A DNA stretch of 64,000 nucleotides from Paragonimus westermani (taxonomy: Eukaryota; Platyhelminthes; Trematoda; Plagiorchiida; Troglotrematidae). Both the position numbers and the translations under genes were made by a program. The notes beneath the pieces are model-generated. The model searched no databases. It was not told the DNA's origin and was given only the letters and a program-made list of their open reading frames with translations. Within the stretch, counting starts at the first letter, position 1. Each line of letters opens with the position of its first letter. The stretch lies in NCBI GenBank assembly GCA_008508345.1, contig QNGE01000145.1, forward strand, positions 206,233 through 270,232. Direction: 5' to 3'. Below are positions 1 through 11,060 of this stretch, piece after piece.

Positions 1-1914
1 ATAGGGTTTGCTTTTTCTTCATGGTTGTGTGGCAGTTAAGCATTAGTGTGAACCACTGATGTATTGCTGTCTATGATGATGATGTCTTACAGACAGCCCA
101 CTAAGAACGGGTATCACACAAGAAACATACCGAGAGCACCCTGAAAGTAAGTTAGAACGGATAATGCATATCGTTGGTTGACACACGCTGCAGAGTAACT
201 GGCATAGCACAGAGCGACCATATGACTGAGCGTGCAGAAAATGCCCGGAAGCAGTCCGCCTCTGGTAGCCGTTCTATATTGCTTCGCAACGGTCACTTCA
301 CTACGGAGGTGGTTCACCCCGAATGTTTGCTTTTGAAATAAACAGAACTAGTCTAGTATACACACCATCCGGATCATTGAAGCCGAACTTGGGACTCAGT
401 GCCAACGGCGGAAGGAAGATACTAGGCAACCTTGAATATCAGTATGCTGCAGTGAATGAACGCATACATATAGTGACTCTCAAAATCCAAATCGTAGGAT
501 CTAACTGTGACGGAGAGTCTACCCCAGGAGAAAGCATTTGAAGTTGTTAGAAAAATAGGCCTCAAGACATCTGTTGTCTGTAACAATTGACCGTTTAATT
601 TCCAAAATATTACACGGCGTCAATTCGCATTTGCTTACGGATGACTGTCACCGCCTCGCACACTGCTTTTGGTCTGAATGGGCAGGGTGCAAAAACTGGT
701 GGCAGGCTACTGGTCAAAAAACATATCTAATTATGACGAGAAAACATTGTTCTGTAGAGTAGACACTTCGGCAATAATTAAGTACGGTCCCCGGTCCCTG
801 TTTATCCAGGGTGAAGACATCGAAAATACTTTGCCCAACATCAGTAGAATCTGACAAATAAAAAGTTTCATTTTGAACCTTTTGATCGGATGGACCTATT
901 CTGAATTAGGAGAGTGGACGGCAAGAGGATTTCCGAGGAAAACTCTACATCGAAGACACTGGATTACAGAAACAAGGCCTGGACGTCAGCTATTGGGTCA
1001 ATATGCGTCACACCTCTGTTAACAGTGTCTTCCGATATTGTCACTGCTCAAGAAGAAACTAACAGATACGAATTAACATTAATGACAGTATCAGTTGGGA
1101 AGTTTACGAAGTTTTTCAACGTAATATAGATATTGGCTCCTTTCCCAGAAAAATTGACTGTTTGAGAACAAAAACCCCTTTGTGTTTCCTGCGGGAATGA
1201 TTTTCACGGGGGCAACATGGTAGTTTTGGCTACGGCCACGGCTGACTTTTTGAAAAACTGTCCAAATTCGTTTACCCAGACAGCAAGCGCTTCTTATATG
1301 CTACAACGTGGGATAAGGGAACAAGTTTTTAAACCTGTTTTAAAAGATAATCGTACTTGGAAGCAAAACGTACGTGCTACCATGTGAAATAATGCAAAGT
1401 GGATAGCCAATCTGTCCAGACGTAAACATAAGTATTCAAATTAAATGGGGCACTGGAGGTCCATATCATTGTATTGCTTGGAGCACAATTGAACCAGAAT
1501 GTAATGTAAGAGAACTGAGCAGATAATCACAATTTCACAACAGAAATTCAGCCTACTCAGCTAATCAGTTCAGCCGAGAGATTCCGTTGATTCTTTAAAG
1601 CAGAAGAACCACAATGTTTTCCATTGATTAGTGGTTAATGGTAAGCTGCGGAAGGCGAGTTATGAGACATGGGATTAAGCTCGAAGACCATGAATATGTG
1701 GCAATTAATTTGAGGATGTGCGCCCAAAATAAACCTGAAAAATAACGTGACAAAACAGTATAGAACGGAAGCAAAGTCAACCGAAGCACCAGCGGAGCGC
1801 ATAATGGAGAACCGCTAGATGGATAAGATCGCACGGTCGACGGTGCAACCCAGAACCACCAAAAACCAGAGGATGCCCATTCGCGAGTAATTTACCAACG
1901 TAACGGTGTCTCGT
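1..1914. other. Unassigned intergenic DNA
   Basis: I see no recognisable gene or element here. The open frames are all under 75 codons and show no family motifs. The segment is probably old, decayed repeat or intergenic sequence. Confidence 0.5.
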
Positions 1915-2680
1915 GCGAGTGGAAATCCAATGACATTGATAAGATCCTTAGAAGAGCAACTAACAATCTCAAATAGTAGGTTGTCCCAGTGAATGATGAA
2001 CCTGTAAGAAAAGAACCGTTGCCCAAGAGATGTACAAGCTCAAAAACATGTAGAGCCTCCAGTTGCGACCACTTTGACTGTTATTAGCAACTTAGGTAGA
2101 GTTGTTGCAAAAGTCCTGTGTTGTGGAGAAAAGTGTGATCTTCGAAACTCAGGCGGATAAAGATCAAGAGTTTCAAGACGAGGCTCGCAGGGGAAATGGT
2201 GCGAGCCAATGACCATTTTGGTGGCGATCTGCTGGACATGGTTGATGGTGAGTATATTTCTCTTCAAGCCGGTACATATGAACTGATTAGCATACTTAAT
2301 CAGTGGTCTCATATAGACCCCGTGAATTGTTTGAAAGACATGTCTGTCTATGTGTGGAAGGGCTCCTGGTCATCTCAAGATTTCCAAATCCTCTGCTAGC
2401 AGCCACCTGGTGGTGACAGAGGGATAAATTAGACGATAGACAAATTTCCGGTCTTTTCGCGACCAACTTTCACAACGTCTCCCGCACCATGTGTGGTATG
2501 TATGATAAATAGATTCCCGGGGTCAACTTCAAGTGGTATGTGTGCACAACTGCTGTTATTTGGGGGAAAGACTCTGGTTATCTGATTCGCATTTAATATG
2601 GTAAATGTCTGTCTGTAGTATACTCGGACAGCAACCACTCCAGATTTCTTAGCCGTCAGCATGGAGGACAAGGTTGGAAA
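1915..2680 (-). pseudogene. Decayed non-LTR (LINE) reverse transcriptase, C-terminal part
   Basis: Two minus-strand frames match the end of the LINE RT seen better preserved at 6997-7887. The upstream frame (2671-2429) carries the stretch CAHIPLEVDPGNLFIIH, equivalent to CAHMSLGGDSGNLFVIH in the intact copy. The downstream frame (2312-2040) carries RPLIKYANQFICTGLKRNIL and LETLDLYPPEFRR, the usual thumb region. The final GNDLPLEIV-like segment continues with frame changes to about 1917. Frameshifts and stops make it non-functional. The original element would have encoded an endonuclease/RT for target-primed reverse transcription; only the 3' third remains. Confidence 0.75.
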
Positions 2681-2690
2681 CGATTTTGAT

Positions 2691-3118
2691 ACGATCTCAC
2701 GCGTCTATGGCACACACACACCAGGCCACTACTGGAAGTCAACAGTCAGCCATGTGCACCGCACTGGAAGAGAGACGTAACCACTCTAGAGGATATATAA
2801 AGGAGGGCTAATAATAGAGTTAATGGTCTAGTTTCCTCATTGCATGGGAACCATTTATCAAAGCCATAATTATTTTCTGCAGCCTACAGGGTTTGAAAAG
2901 TGACATTCTACGGACATGCGAAATCCTATGGTTCACGGGTCACCCTAACAAAAATATTCCCATCATCGCTCATGCGGGGAGTCTAATGGGCCGTAAATAA
3001 AAGGCCTCTATACCAAGCGTGAGCCTGTTATGTGGAAGGCGTAGCTTGTCGTCGGAGTCTGGTCAACATGGAGTGCCTACCGGCGACGACTGTTCTGGCA
3101 ACATCACCTGATGCATTC
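2691..3118. other. Unassigned spacer
   Basis: Between the LINE remnant and the candidate LTR I see no gene, RNA or repeat that I can name. Confidence 0.4.
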
Positions 3119-3545
3119 TGTAGTGACCATCGATCGTGTGGCTTCCCTAAGAATCCCCTCTGCAACCATGTTTTATTGCTTGTCTGTTCTGTACGCATGA
3201 TTCTGTGTACGCCAGCTATAGGAGGCCTGATATGAACTCAGTGCCACTTTCTTCAGCCGTGCAACTAATTGTACACAGCGAATGTTGGCCCCTCTTCTAA
3301 CGACCCATCTATTCCTCCATTATTCAAGGTCGTTTGGCCTGGACCTTCCCGAGCGCTGTTCAACGCACTCGAAGTTTCCACGCACTTCTCTCTCGGCGCG
3401 CTTTTGAGTGTCGCCGAGTATGCTGAGGCCCATCTCGCGCTCCCCTTTTTTCTTCTTCTGGTTGCTGCCGTTGGTCGCAGATTAGGCTAGAACTAACTGC
3501 TTATCAAATTTCCTAACATTACTGTAAATATACGCCTTGTTTCCA
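3119..3545 (-). repeat. Candidate solo LTR, family 1, copy 1
   Basis: This 427-bp block recurs in opposite orientation at 31998-32423 with roughly 90-95% identity by eye. Its edges have the TG...CA form of LTRs. In the minus orientation the copy has a TATA-like stretch and, about 55 bp further on, an AATAAA-type signal near the 3' edge, as expected of an LTR promoter and poly(A) site; both are better preserved in copy 2. A 73-codon plus-strand frame (3269-3490) is open in both copies, but I recognise no protein family. No flanking direct repeat is visible and no internal retroelement DNA is attached, so a solo LTR is the simplest reading. A MITE-like element is the alternative. Confidence 0.55.
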
Positions 3546-4246
3546 AACCGCACATTATGAAACCAAAACATTTTACGAATACAGTCAATACTATTAACTC
3601 TTATTTAATTGAAACGTAACCGGATTAGGCGGTTTTAAAGTAGCCAGCTGCCCCTTCGAAGAATCATAAAAATAATTAATTACACGCTCGGCGTTCAACC
3701 CCAAGCATTAGGTAGTTTAAACAAAACAATTTTTTTGAAACCTCAGTAATTTATTCGGTTAGTATCGAAATTAACAAACAGGTCTACGTATTCAATGTCT
3801 GATGCAAGGTCGAATCGAAATTAATAATGTTTCCTTTTCCATACAGTTGTATTTTATTGGTGCTACATGGATTTACGCAGTCTCCATTATTGGCAGCCGC
3901 GGAATCGTTTTAGTAACAAGCTCGAAACGTGCTTTTTGAAAGCAGAACTTCCTCCGGTTATTGGTTGGCACTTTTTAGTGGTTACGATGATTTTAGCTTG
4001 CACTATGTGTGGTATATATCTCAATCGCGCATTTAGTGCTCGTCGCGGGTAATTCGAAATCTGGATTAACTTTCCTCGGTGTAATTGTCCATTCATATCT
4101 TTGTTATCTTGGATCCCGGTGCCTCAAGAAAATCATGCACGATCACTGCTATTATTTTCTGAATAGTATAACTCATCGAGTATTGTATAATTCGTGTTTG
4201 AAATAATCGGTATTATTCTCCAGACTTGTGTTTCCTGTAGGTTTTA
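3546..4246. other. AT-rich unassigned DNA
   Basis: This is AT-rich spacer. Two short overlapping plus-strand frames (3867-4206) have no recognisable motif, and I see no gene. Confidence 0.4.
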
Positions 4247-4793
4247 AGCGATTTCAGCGATTCGTACGCTGGTTCGAGGCTGGGGGCCCAATCTACCCGG
4301 ATCCAGTCAGTTCGTTCGTTTCGATGTCCGGCGGTTTTCTGCTGACCTGAAAGATAGTCATTGAAAACGGGGTGTAGCACCGCTCTTGGGGGTTACAGAA
4401 AGTACCAAGAACAGAGTAAAATAATAATCTAGCAAAACAGGATGAATTATTAAATTAACGGTTTATTAAGTAGGTGAGAATCCAATAACACTTTGACAAG
4501 GTCCTTAGAAGAGCAGCTAACAATCTCTAGAGGTAGGTCGTTCCAGGAGTTGATAACCCTATAAGAGAAGAACTGTTGTCTTAGGAAGGTCCGAGGTCGA
4601 AGCTTATAGAGCTTCTTGTCGTGACCTCTTCGACTGTTATCACTTACTAGGGTGAAGAATTGTTGCACGAGTCCTGTGCTGAAGAGAATGTGTGTAAGAA
4701 TCAAGTCGACGCGGAGTCTACGAAACGCAAGTGGATAAAGATCGATAATGTCAAGCCGAGACTCGTAGGATAGACGCCGTGAGCCAGTGACCA
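4247..4793 (-). repeat. 5'-truncated LINE-2 copy (3' end), inverted twin of 7544-8090
   Basis: The reverse complement matches 7544-8090 almost base for base over 547 bp. It covers the last 112 codons of the RT ORF (from RRLSYESRLDII to LLNKPLI), the stop, and a 3'UTR ending in CGCTGAAAT-type short repeats. The frame is open to its stop at 4450. Such identity next to heavily decayed relatives suggests a recent 5'-truncated retrotransposition or a local inverted duplication. The match stops at 4793; sequence beyond is unrelated. Confidence 0.85.
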
Positions 4794-4869
4794 CAAGTAT
4801 ATTTTTTGTATGAATGTGAGCTGCCACTTCTTCACTACGTTTTACATGTTCATTTTTTTCTTAAAAGAT

Positions 4870-5818
4870 TCGATTTATTATCCATTCCGCTCTAGTAGAG
4901 GCTCAACCGCACGTTCCGTCATACACTATAAAAGTGTTTGGTCAGCGCTCTCGCACTCTTCATTTGGGTCTCCGTAGGCCTTTCCGCTGGATCATCACGA
5001 TCGCCGACATCCAAATGGCGATTGTCGGCAATGACTTTCTCCAGCACTTCGACCTTCTGGTAGATTCCAGACGACACCGCCTGGTCGACCAAACAACGAA
5101 GCTTACTGTTACCGGGATTTTGACCGATAAGTTATCAATCAGTCCCGTATATCAAAGCTCTGCAAAACTAAACTCCTTTAGTTTCCTAATCGATAAGTAT
5201 CCGACTGTTTTTTGACAGTCTTCATCTCTACCTGCCGTCAGGAGTTTCACGAGGCACCACATAGTCACGACAGGCCCGCCGGTGTTCGCCAAAGCTCGCA
5301 GGTTGACACCAGACAAGCTTAAAATAGCCCGCGCTGAGCTTGATCACATGCTCGAACTCGGAATCATTCGCCCATCCAGTAGCCCTTGGGCCTTTTCACT
5401 CCACATGGTCCCTAAAGCGTCAGGCGATTGGCGCCCGTGTGGAGATTATCGTTTGCTCAACAACGCCACAATGCCCGACAGGTACCCGATTCCGTACATA
5501 CAGGACATCACGGCTAGCCTTCATGGTACCCGTGCTTTCTCGAAAATTGATCTGATGCGCGCATACCACCGGATCCCGGTTGCGGATGAGGATGTTGCCA
5601 AAACAGCCATCATCACGCCGTTCGGTTTCTACGTGTGCCGTTTGGTTTGCGAAACGCTGCACAAACGTTTCAACGTTTTATCGACGACATCACATGGGGT
5701 CTGGATTTCGTCCGCCCCTACATCGATGACCTATTAGTTGCAAGCACGTCTGAAGAACAACACCAGTCTCATCTGCGATAGCTCTTCGACAGATTAGCAA
5801 CTTTTGGCATAAGGATTA
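4870..5818 (+). pseudogene. Gypsy-type LTR retrotransposon pol remnant (protease end and reverse transcriptase)
   Basis: The frame at 4934-5215 reads FGQRSRTLHLGLRRPFRW then IVGNDFLQHFDLLVD, typical of the C-terminal half of a Gypsy aspartic protease. The next frame (5282 on) gives the [47 protein letters not shown] and [16 protein letters not shown], which keeps the first catalytic Asp. A frameshift near 5640 moves the continuation to another frame, which holds [17 protein letters not shown] and YIDDLLVAS, the second catalytic box. An in-frame TAG lies at 5779-5781. The segment ends abruptly at 5818, where LINE-1 begins. Gag, integrase and LTRs are not seen next to it. Confidence 0.85.
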
Positions 5819-6779
5819 ATGCTCATATCCATGAATAGTCTGACGGAGGCCAAAGACGATGGCCTCATCTCAGATGCCATCTTATTTGATTTCATCAATG
5901 CTTTTGACCTTGTCCCACGAAAGCCCCTGAAACACCCACTGAATGCTTATTGTATTCTAGGGGCGGTTCTTCGCTGGATTGTCTCTTCTCTTGATTGTAG
6001 TAATTTTAGCATCAGAACCGTATCAAGCCTTTCATCCCACTCTCCCATTTCTGCGGGATTTTTTCAGGGGCCAGTGCTAGGTCCTTTGTTATTCCTCATT
6101 TACATCAACAACCTTCCGAACAATATTTCCATCAAAGCCCTTCTGTACGCCGATGACCTAAAAATCTGGAATGCCATTGATTGCAGCTCACTGCACGCTG
6201 ATCTTGACGAGAACAAGCGCTGGTCGGACGATTGGAGTCTCCCACTAAGTGACAATGAGTGTGCTCACATATAAGTCGCGGAGACTTTGATGATGACTTC
6301 CTGATTCATAAGGCGTCCAGCACAGCAGATCTAATGAAAATCGACCTGGAGAAAGCTCTGGGCATCTGGTTGTCGTCTAACTTGTCTTTCGCCTATCACC
6401 ACGAGATGGCGGTAAGGAAGGAGTTCGCCGCTTTTAGAATGATCATGCGTACCTTCTCCCTCATAGACAAAACAGCGTTTCGAACTATTTACGCGGCTTA
6501 TATAAGACGGCTCCTTGAGTATGCGAATCAACTCGTACATACCGGCCTCAAGAGAAACATATTGGCTGGTGAACTTGTCCAGCGTGCGGCTACCAAGAGG
6601 GTCTCGGGGGTAAAAAGTGTCATGTGCGAGTATCGACTTGAAATTTTTAATTTGTACCCAATGGGAGGTCAACAACGCCACCGTGATTTAACCCTCACGC
6701 ACTTCTTTTCTAGAGCAGGTTTCGTTGAACAGTTCTTCACTACAGCAAGTGATGACGACCGACAGAGACATAACGGGAT
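5819..6779 (+). pseudogene. LINE-1 (local name): non-LTR RT fragment, interrupted by LINE-2
   Basis: The RT begins mid-domain with SLTEAKDDGLISDAI and the finger/palm stretch LFDFINAFDLVPRKPLKH. It continues through GPVLGPLLFLIYINNLP and LLYADDLKIWN, an intact YADD box. A frame change near 6259-6275 joins it to the thumb region, LLEYANQLVHTGLKRN and VQRAATKRVSGVKS, ending at SDDDRQRHN (about 6775). Comparison with the uninterrupted relative at 16450-17035 shows that the reading resumes at about 8093, so LINE-2 was inserted here. The 5' end abuts Gypsy DNA at 5818/5819, as expected for a 5'-truncated insertion. Confidence 0.8.
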
Positions 6780-8092
6780 AGCCTAACAGATGCCAAAGAC
6801 AATGGTCATATCTCTGATGGTATCTTCTTCGACTTTGCCAAGGCCTTCGACCGTGTCCCACACGGTCATCTGGTGTATAAACTAGAAGCTTATGGGATTC
6901 AAGGAGAGGTTCTCCGCTTGCTAACTTCCTTTCTTGGTAACAGGACTCTCAGATTAAAAACCGGTTCAGGCTTTTTATTCTTCACCCCCAGTCTCTGTGG
7001 GAGTCCCTCAAGGATCGGTACTTGGTCCATTGTTGTTTCTGATCTACATAAATGATCTCCCTGAGTTGATCTCCAGTTACGCTCTCCCTTATGCAGACGG
7101 ATTAAAGATCTGGAACTCCTGTGACCCCAATGCATTGCAGATTGACCTTGATCGTATTAAGTGCTGGTCAGATGATTGGAGTCTCCCTCTAAACGACGGT
7201 AAGTGTGCGCACATGTCACTCGGAGGAGACTCCGGAAACCTATTCGTGATACATGGTGCACAAAGTGTAGTAGGTATCACGAAAGTAGACCTCAAGAAAG
7301 ACCCAGGGATCTGGCTATCGTCTGGTTTGTCCTTCTCTTATCATCACCAGCTGGCCGCCAAAAGGGGTCTCATGACTCTCGGGATGACCGAACGAACCTT
7401 CCACCGGATTGACAAGCGCGCCTTTCACACGCTTTACAGAGACTACTTAAGACCATTGCTCGAGTATGCCAATCAAGTCGTCTACACCGGTTTCAAGAAG
7501 GACGTACTCGCCATTGAACGTGTCCAGCGAGTAGCCACCAAAATGGTCACTGGCTTACGGCGTCTATCCTACGAGTCTCGGCTTGACATTATCGATCTTT
7601 ATCCACTTGCGTTTCGTAGACTCCGCGTCGACTTGATTCTTACACACATTCTCTTCAGCACAGGACTCGTGCAACAATTCTTCACCCTAGTAAGTGATAA
7701 CAGTCGAAGAGGTCACGACAAGAAGCTCTATAAGCTTCGACCTCGGACCTTCCTAAGACAACAGTTCTTCTCTTATAGGGTTATCAACTCCTGGAACGAC
7801 CTACCTCTAGAGATTGTTAGCTGCTCTTCTAAGGACCTTGTCAAAGTGTTATTGGATTCTCACCTACTTAATAAACCGTTAATTTAATAATTCATCCTGT
7901 TTTGCTAGATTATTATTTTACTCTGTTCTTGGTACTTTCTGTAACCCCCAAGAGCGGTGCTACACCCCGTTTTCAATGACTATCTTTCAGGTCAGCAGAA
8001 AACCGCCGGACATCGAAACGAACGAACTGACTGGATCCGGGTAGATTGGGCCCCCAGCCTCGAACCAGCGTACGAATCGCTGAAATCGCTGA
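6780..8092 (+). mobile_element. LINE-2 (local name): 5'-truncated non-LTR retrotransposon inserted in LINE-1
   Basis: The insertion starts in the RT domain at SLTDAKDNGHISDGIFFDFA and KAFDRVPHGHLVYKLEAYG. One frameshift occurs near 6990, then the frame 6997-7887 (296 codons) is open. It holds GVPQGSVLGPLLFLIYINDL, the box ALPYADGLKIWN, and a complete C-terminus. The YADD box reads YADG, so the second catalytic Asp is lost and the copy is probably inactive. A 3'UTR of about 200 bp ends in GAATCGCTGAAATCGCT short repeats, a CR1/Jockey-like tail style. Clade assignment is tentative. A second 3' end lies inverted at 4247-4793. Confidence 0.85.
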
Positions 8093-8440
8093 AATTCAAA
8101 GTTCGCCTTAGGACCTTTCTAAGGCAGCGATTCTTCACATACAGTTTTACTGACCTTTGTAACAGTTATCTTGAGGTCGTCATTATCGCTTCTGTGGATC
8201 GTTTTAGGGCTTTGCTTGGTTCTCATTCATCCAAAATTTCATCGTTGGTAACCATGCTGTGATCTTGGAATTAGCTGTCATCCCCAAGATCGATGCTACG
8301 CTTTTCTCAATGATTGCCTCTGAAACCAACAGACGTCCGCCATATAGTGAACGAGAAAGAACAGCTGGAACCGCTAACCTTGGGCCTCTGCTTCGAGCTC
8401 GTGTTTCATTCGCTGGAACTGCTGAAAATCTACTTAGCGC
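8093..8440 (+). pseudogene. LINE-1, 3' remainder beyond the LINE-2 insertion
   Basis: The reading resumes with KVRLRTFLRQRFFTYSFTDL and DRFRALLGSHSSK, which is the conserved C-terminus of this LINE group, to a stop near 8260. The 3'UTR that follows aligns in reverse with 16400-16590, both sharing TTTCAATGATTGC and CAACAGACG/CCGACAGAC blocks. It ends near 8440 with CGCTGGAACTGCTGAAAAT, the decayed counterpart of the short-repeat tail. Confidence 0.7.
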
Positions 8441-8637
8441 ACTGTTATCAGTTATATGGATTAGTATAGATGCTTTGCGCGAGACCCGTAAATCTTCTCG
8501 CGATAGTGAAAGAAGTGGGGTAGCCACAATGAAGCCAGTCACTTTGATGCTTCGGCGAACTCGAAGAAAAGCTCAATCGCGTTGGGTAAAGGGCGATCGG
8601 CATCATTGATCATTCCTAGGGTCTGTCAGGGACGGTC

Positions 8638-8965
8638 CAAAGTGAATCACCATTGAGTGAAGCGAACAGAGGAGATCGAGTTATCTTGTGGTGCACGAGT
8701 TTCAGGCACCCGCAATGCGTAGTGAATGATATCGTCGATGAATATAAAGAGGAGTAAGAGGCGTGGTATTTGGCCTGATTTTACAGCTGTAGGTGCCGGG
8801 CGGCTGCTACAGCACTCACCATGAACTCTACTACTGCATGGTCTGTTGGATAGGTGGTCTTTCAGTCAGTCCAGATATCTTATTGTAGTTCCGCGAGGCC
8901 CAGCCTGGGCTAGAACTGCTTGATAATCGATCTTGTCAAAGCTTTTAAGAAGTATTTTTGTGCAG
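8638..8965 (-). pseudogene. LINE reverse transcriptase fragment of a third type
   Basis: The minus strand reads KSFDKIDYQAVLAQAGPRG, then LKDHLSNRPCSSRVHGECC, then VKSGQIPRLLLLFIFIDDII. These correspond to the RT A box (Asp in FDKIDY), the primer-grip-side linker, and the box normally reading GVRQGCPLSPLLFNFVIDDI. One in-frame stop falls between the first two blocks. No YADD box is attached, so this is a short decayed fragment. The sequence differs clearly from LINE-1/-2 and from the RTE-like elements in this window. Confidence 0.6.
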
Positions 8966-8969
8966 TCTG

Positions 8970-10630
8970 CACCCTAGCAAGACTCAGCTGCATTTTGCAG
9001 CGGTCGTATCGCCGCAATTCCCATATTCTTGAATAGGCATCACTTTACAGTGTTCATATTCTGTGAGGGTCATACTCTGCATCAGTAAGTGACCGAAGGG
9101 ACAGTGTAATAAGAGTGCTGGAAGGTCAGCACACTCTTTGAGACATCTGTATGTGATATATTATCAGGGTCTGGAGACAGGAATTTTCGTCTGTGTGAGC
9201 TTTCTAAGGACGTTGACTAGAGATCTTCAGAAATTCTGAGAAGCTTGTAGGACTGCAGTGTTGTTATCTGCGCTAGCTGAGGCGAATCATGACCACTTAA
9301 AATTGTTGCCTGTGAGTGAGTAACAGCGGCTTTAAATGCCTAGGTATTGTGTTTGACTGAACCGTCTACGTTGGTGATATCTTGTATGCCTGAATTTGCC
9401 GCTGAAACAATAGGGAGATTGGGACAAATAATTCATGGCTTTCTTTTCAGTCACATTCTGCACCACTTCGGAAGCCGGTGTGGTCACGCATAATTGCCGA
9501 ATCACGTTGCAGAGAATATTACCCACCTCAATGTCCTATAGCTGGAGGGGATCACAAGACAAACGCTTCAGGAGCGCAAGTTATTGAGTGTCTTTTTCCG
9601 GTCAGTCCAAAATCTGTTTGGCCGGGACGGTCTGGAGGATACATTGATTGTTGTGAAAAATCCTCATCTGACGCCCAATAGGCAACGACCGAAACCGCAC
9701 GATTACTTTTTTGATACCTTGCTTGGTAACCGCTTAACGAAGTTGTAATCGGTCACGCTGAAGCGCCAATCTGAGGGTATGACCTCTCGAAACGATCATC
9801 TATTTTCATTGCATACAAACCGAGCCTGATCCTGAGACCTCAAAAGAACGGCAACACGTCAACATGTTAGATCTGATATTTTATTGAATATGGCGGCAAT
9901 CACTAGGTTGGGAGAAAATTATGAACGTGACAAGGTTTTGAATGCATGTAACTTTGTTTGAACTTTGAAAGGTTTTCCTAAGCAGAGGCCACGAAAATCA
10001 CAATGGAACTCATTCCAGAAATTTGTAAAATTCCGAAAAGTTAATTAGTATACGATATAAGACTATAACGCATCTTGTAAAGTCATTCGTCACGATCGTG
10101 CCAACCACCAACAACCAACAGCGCATGAGACTGTTCCACCAGCTCTGATGTTAGCTTCACAAATTAGGTGATGTAAAAAAAGATTGTCCGGCGCTGAACC
10201 TCTCCTTGGATTTCGCCAGCTTCCATTTTGTGCGTGGGATCAGTGTTTGTGGGCACTGACGGGTGCGTTGTCAGAACAGAAGAAAATAACACGTGAGGTG
10301 ATGAAACAGTACTTGGCCTCCTTCACACCATCCATATAGATATGCCCACTTGTTAAGCATGGCCAGTTAAGAAGCAGGCCACTTTGCGTAGAAAGAAGCT
10401 GATTTCCTGAAGAATGTTTAGGGATGACGCGTTTATTAAAAGGCGTTTTAACAAATGCTCAGTCACCTTGCATGGAACACTACTAAGGCTAAAAAGCCAG
10501 TAACTATCAGAGTGTCTGGGGAAGATGGATGTGACCATGGCTTTCTTCCTTGAACTCGAGAAAGTGTCGGTCCAATGTGCCTACTTGAGCAACGCATGCA
10601 AGCTCCTGTCAAGTCAGTAGCTGCTTCCTT
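8970..10630. other. Unassigned DNA
   Basis: I see no family motif or repeat in this stretch. ORFs of 60-67 codons at 9332-9681 and 10353-10645 show no domain. Confidence 0.4.
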
Positions 10631-10639
10631 CATATTGTA

Positions 10640-11060
10640 CCACACTACCAGTTAGTCCGACGAGTGTTACTGGTAAGTGCTTGAAAAGTTTGAACAGAAA
10701 CAAGGTCCCAGCCAATATATTAAAAACAGTTCTTTCAAGTCTGCGCTACACGGTATCCTGGATGGGAAATCTTGTCTGTCTAACTCTGTCTTCATTTCAC
10801 GGATGAACTCACAGGAAGAGTGAGCAATCACGAGAAAGTCGAGATGTGTGTATTTGATTTCATCAAAGCCTCCGATTCAGTTGAGCACCATTACCACACT
10901 CACAACTTCTTTTGGTTTAGTGTATCCAGCCGAGTGACTGACGGGGTACAAGACTTCATGTTTAGTTGTGTTTTCAAGTGAAGTTTGGAAGCGGAATTCC
11001 TCAGGTAGGCACAGCTCACCGCAGTGTCCCATGATGATCTACGTCGGGTCCTGTCCTCTG
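10640..11060 (+). pseudogene. Badly decayed LINE RT fragment
   Basis: Across shifting plus-strand frames I can read LPVSPTSVTGKCLK, like the RPVSLTSV start of RT domains, followed by NKVPANILKTVLSSLRYT. Near 10850-10890 comes CVFDFIKASDSVEHHYH, the A box normally DFSKAFDSVxH. A GIPQVG remnant of the B box follows near 10995. Multiple stops and frame changes make this a fossil. Nothing of the endonuclease or YADD box is convincing. Confidence 0.5.

Noticed and set aside
8259..8609. Overlapping 112-116-codon frames on both strands
   Set aside because: They cover the LINE-1 3'UTR, which aligns with the UTR at 16.4-16.6 kb; not coding.
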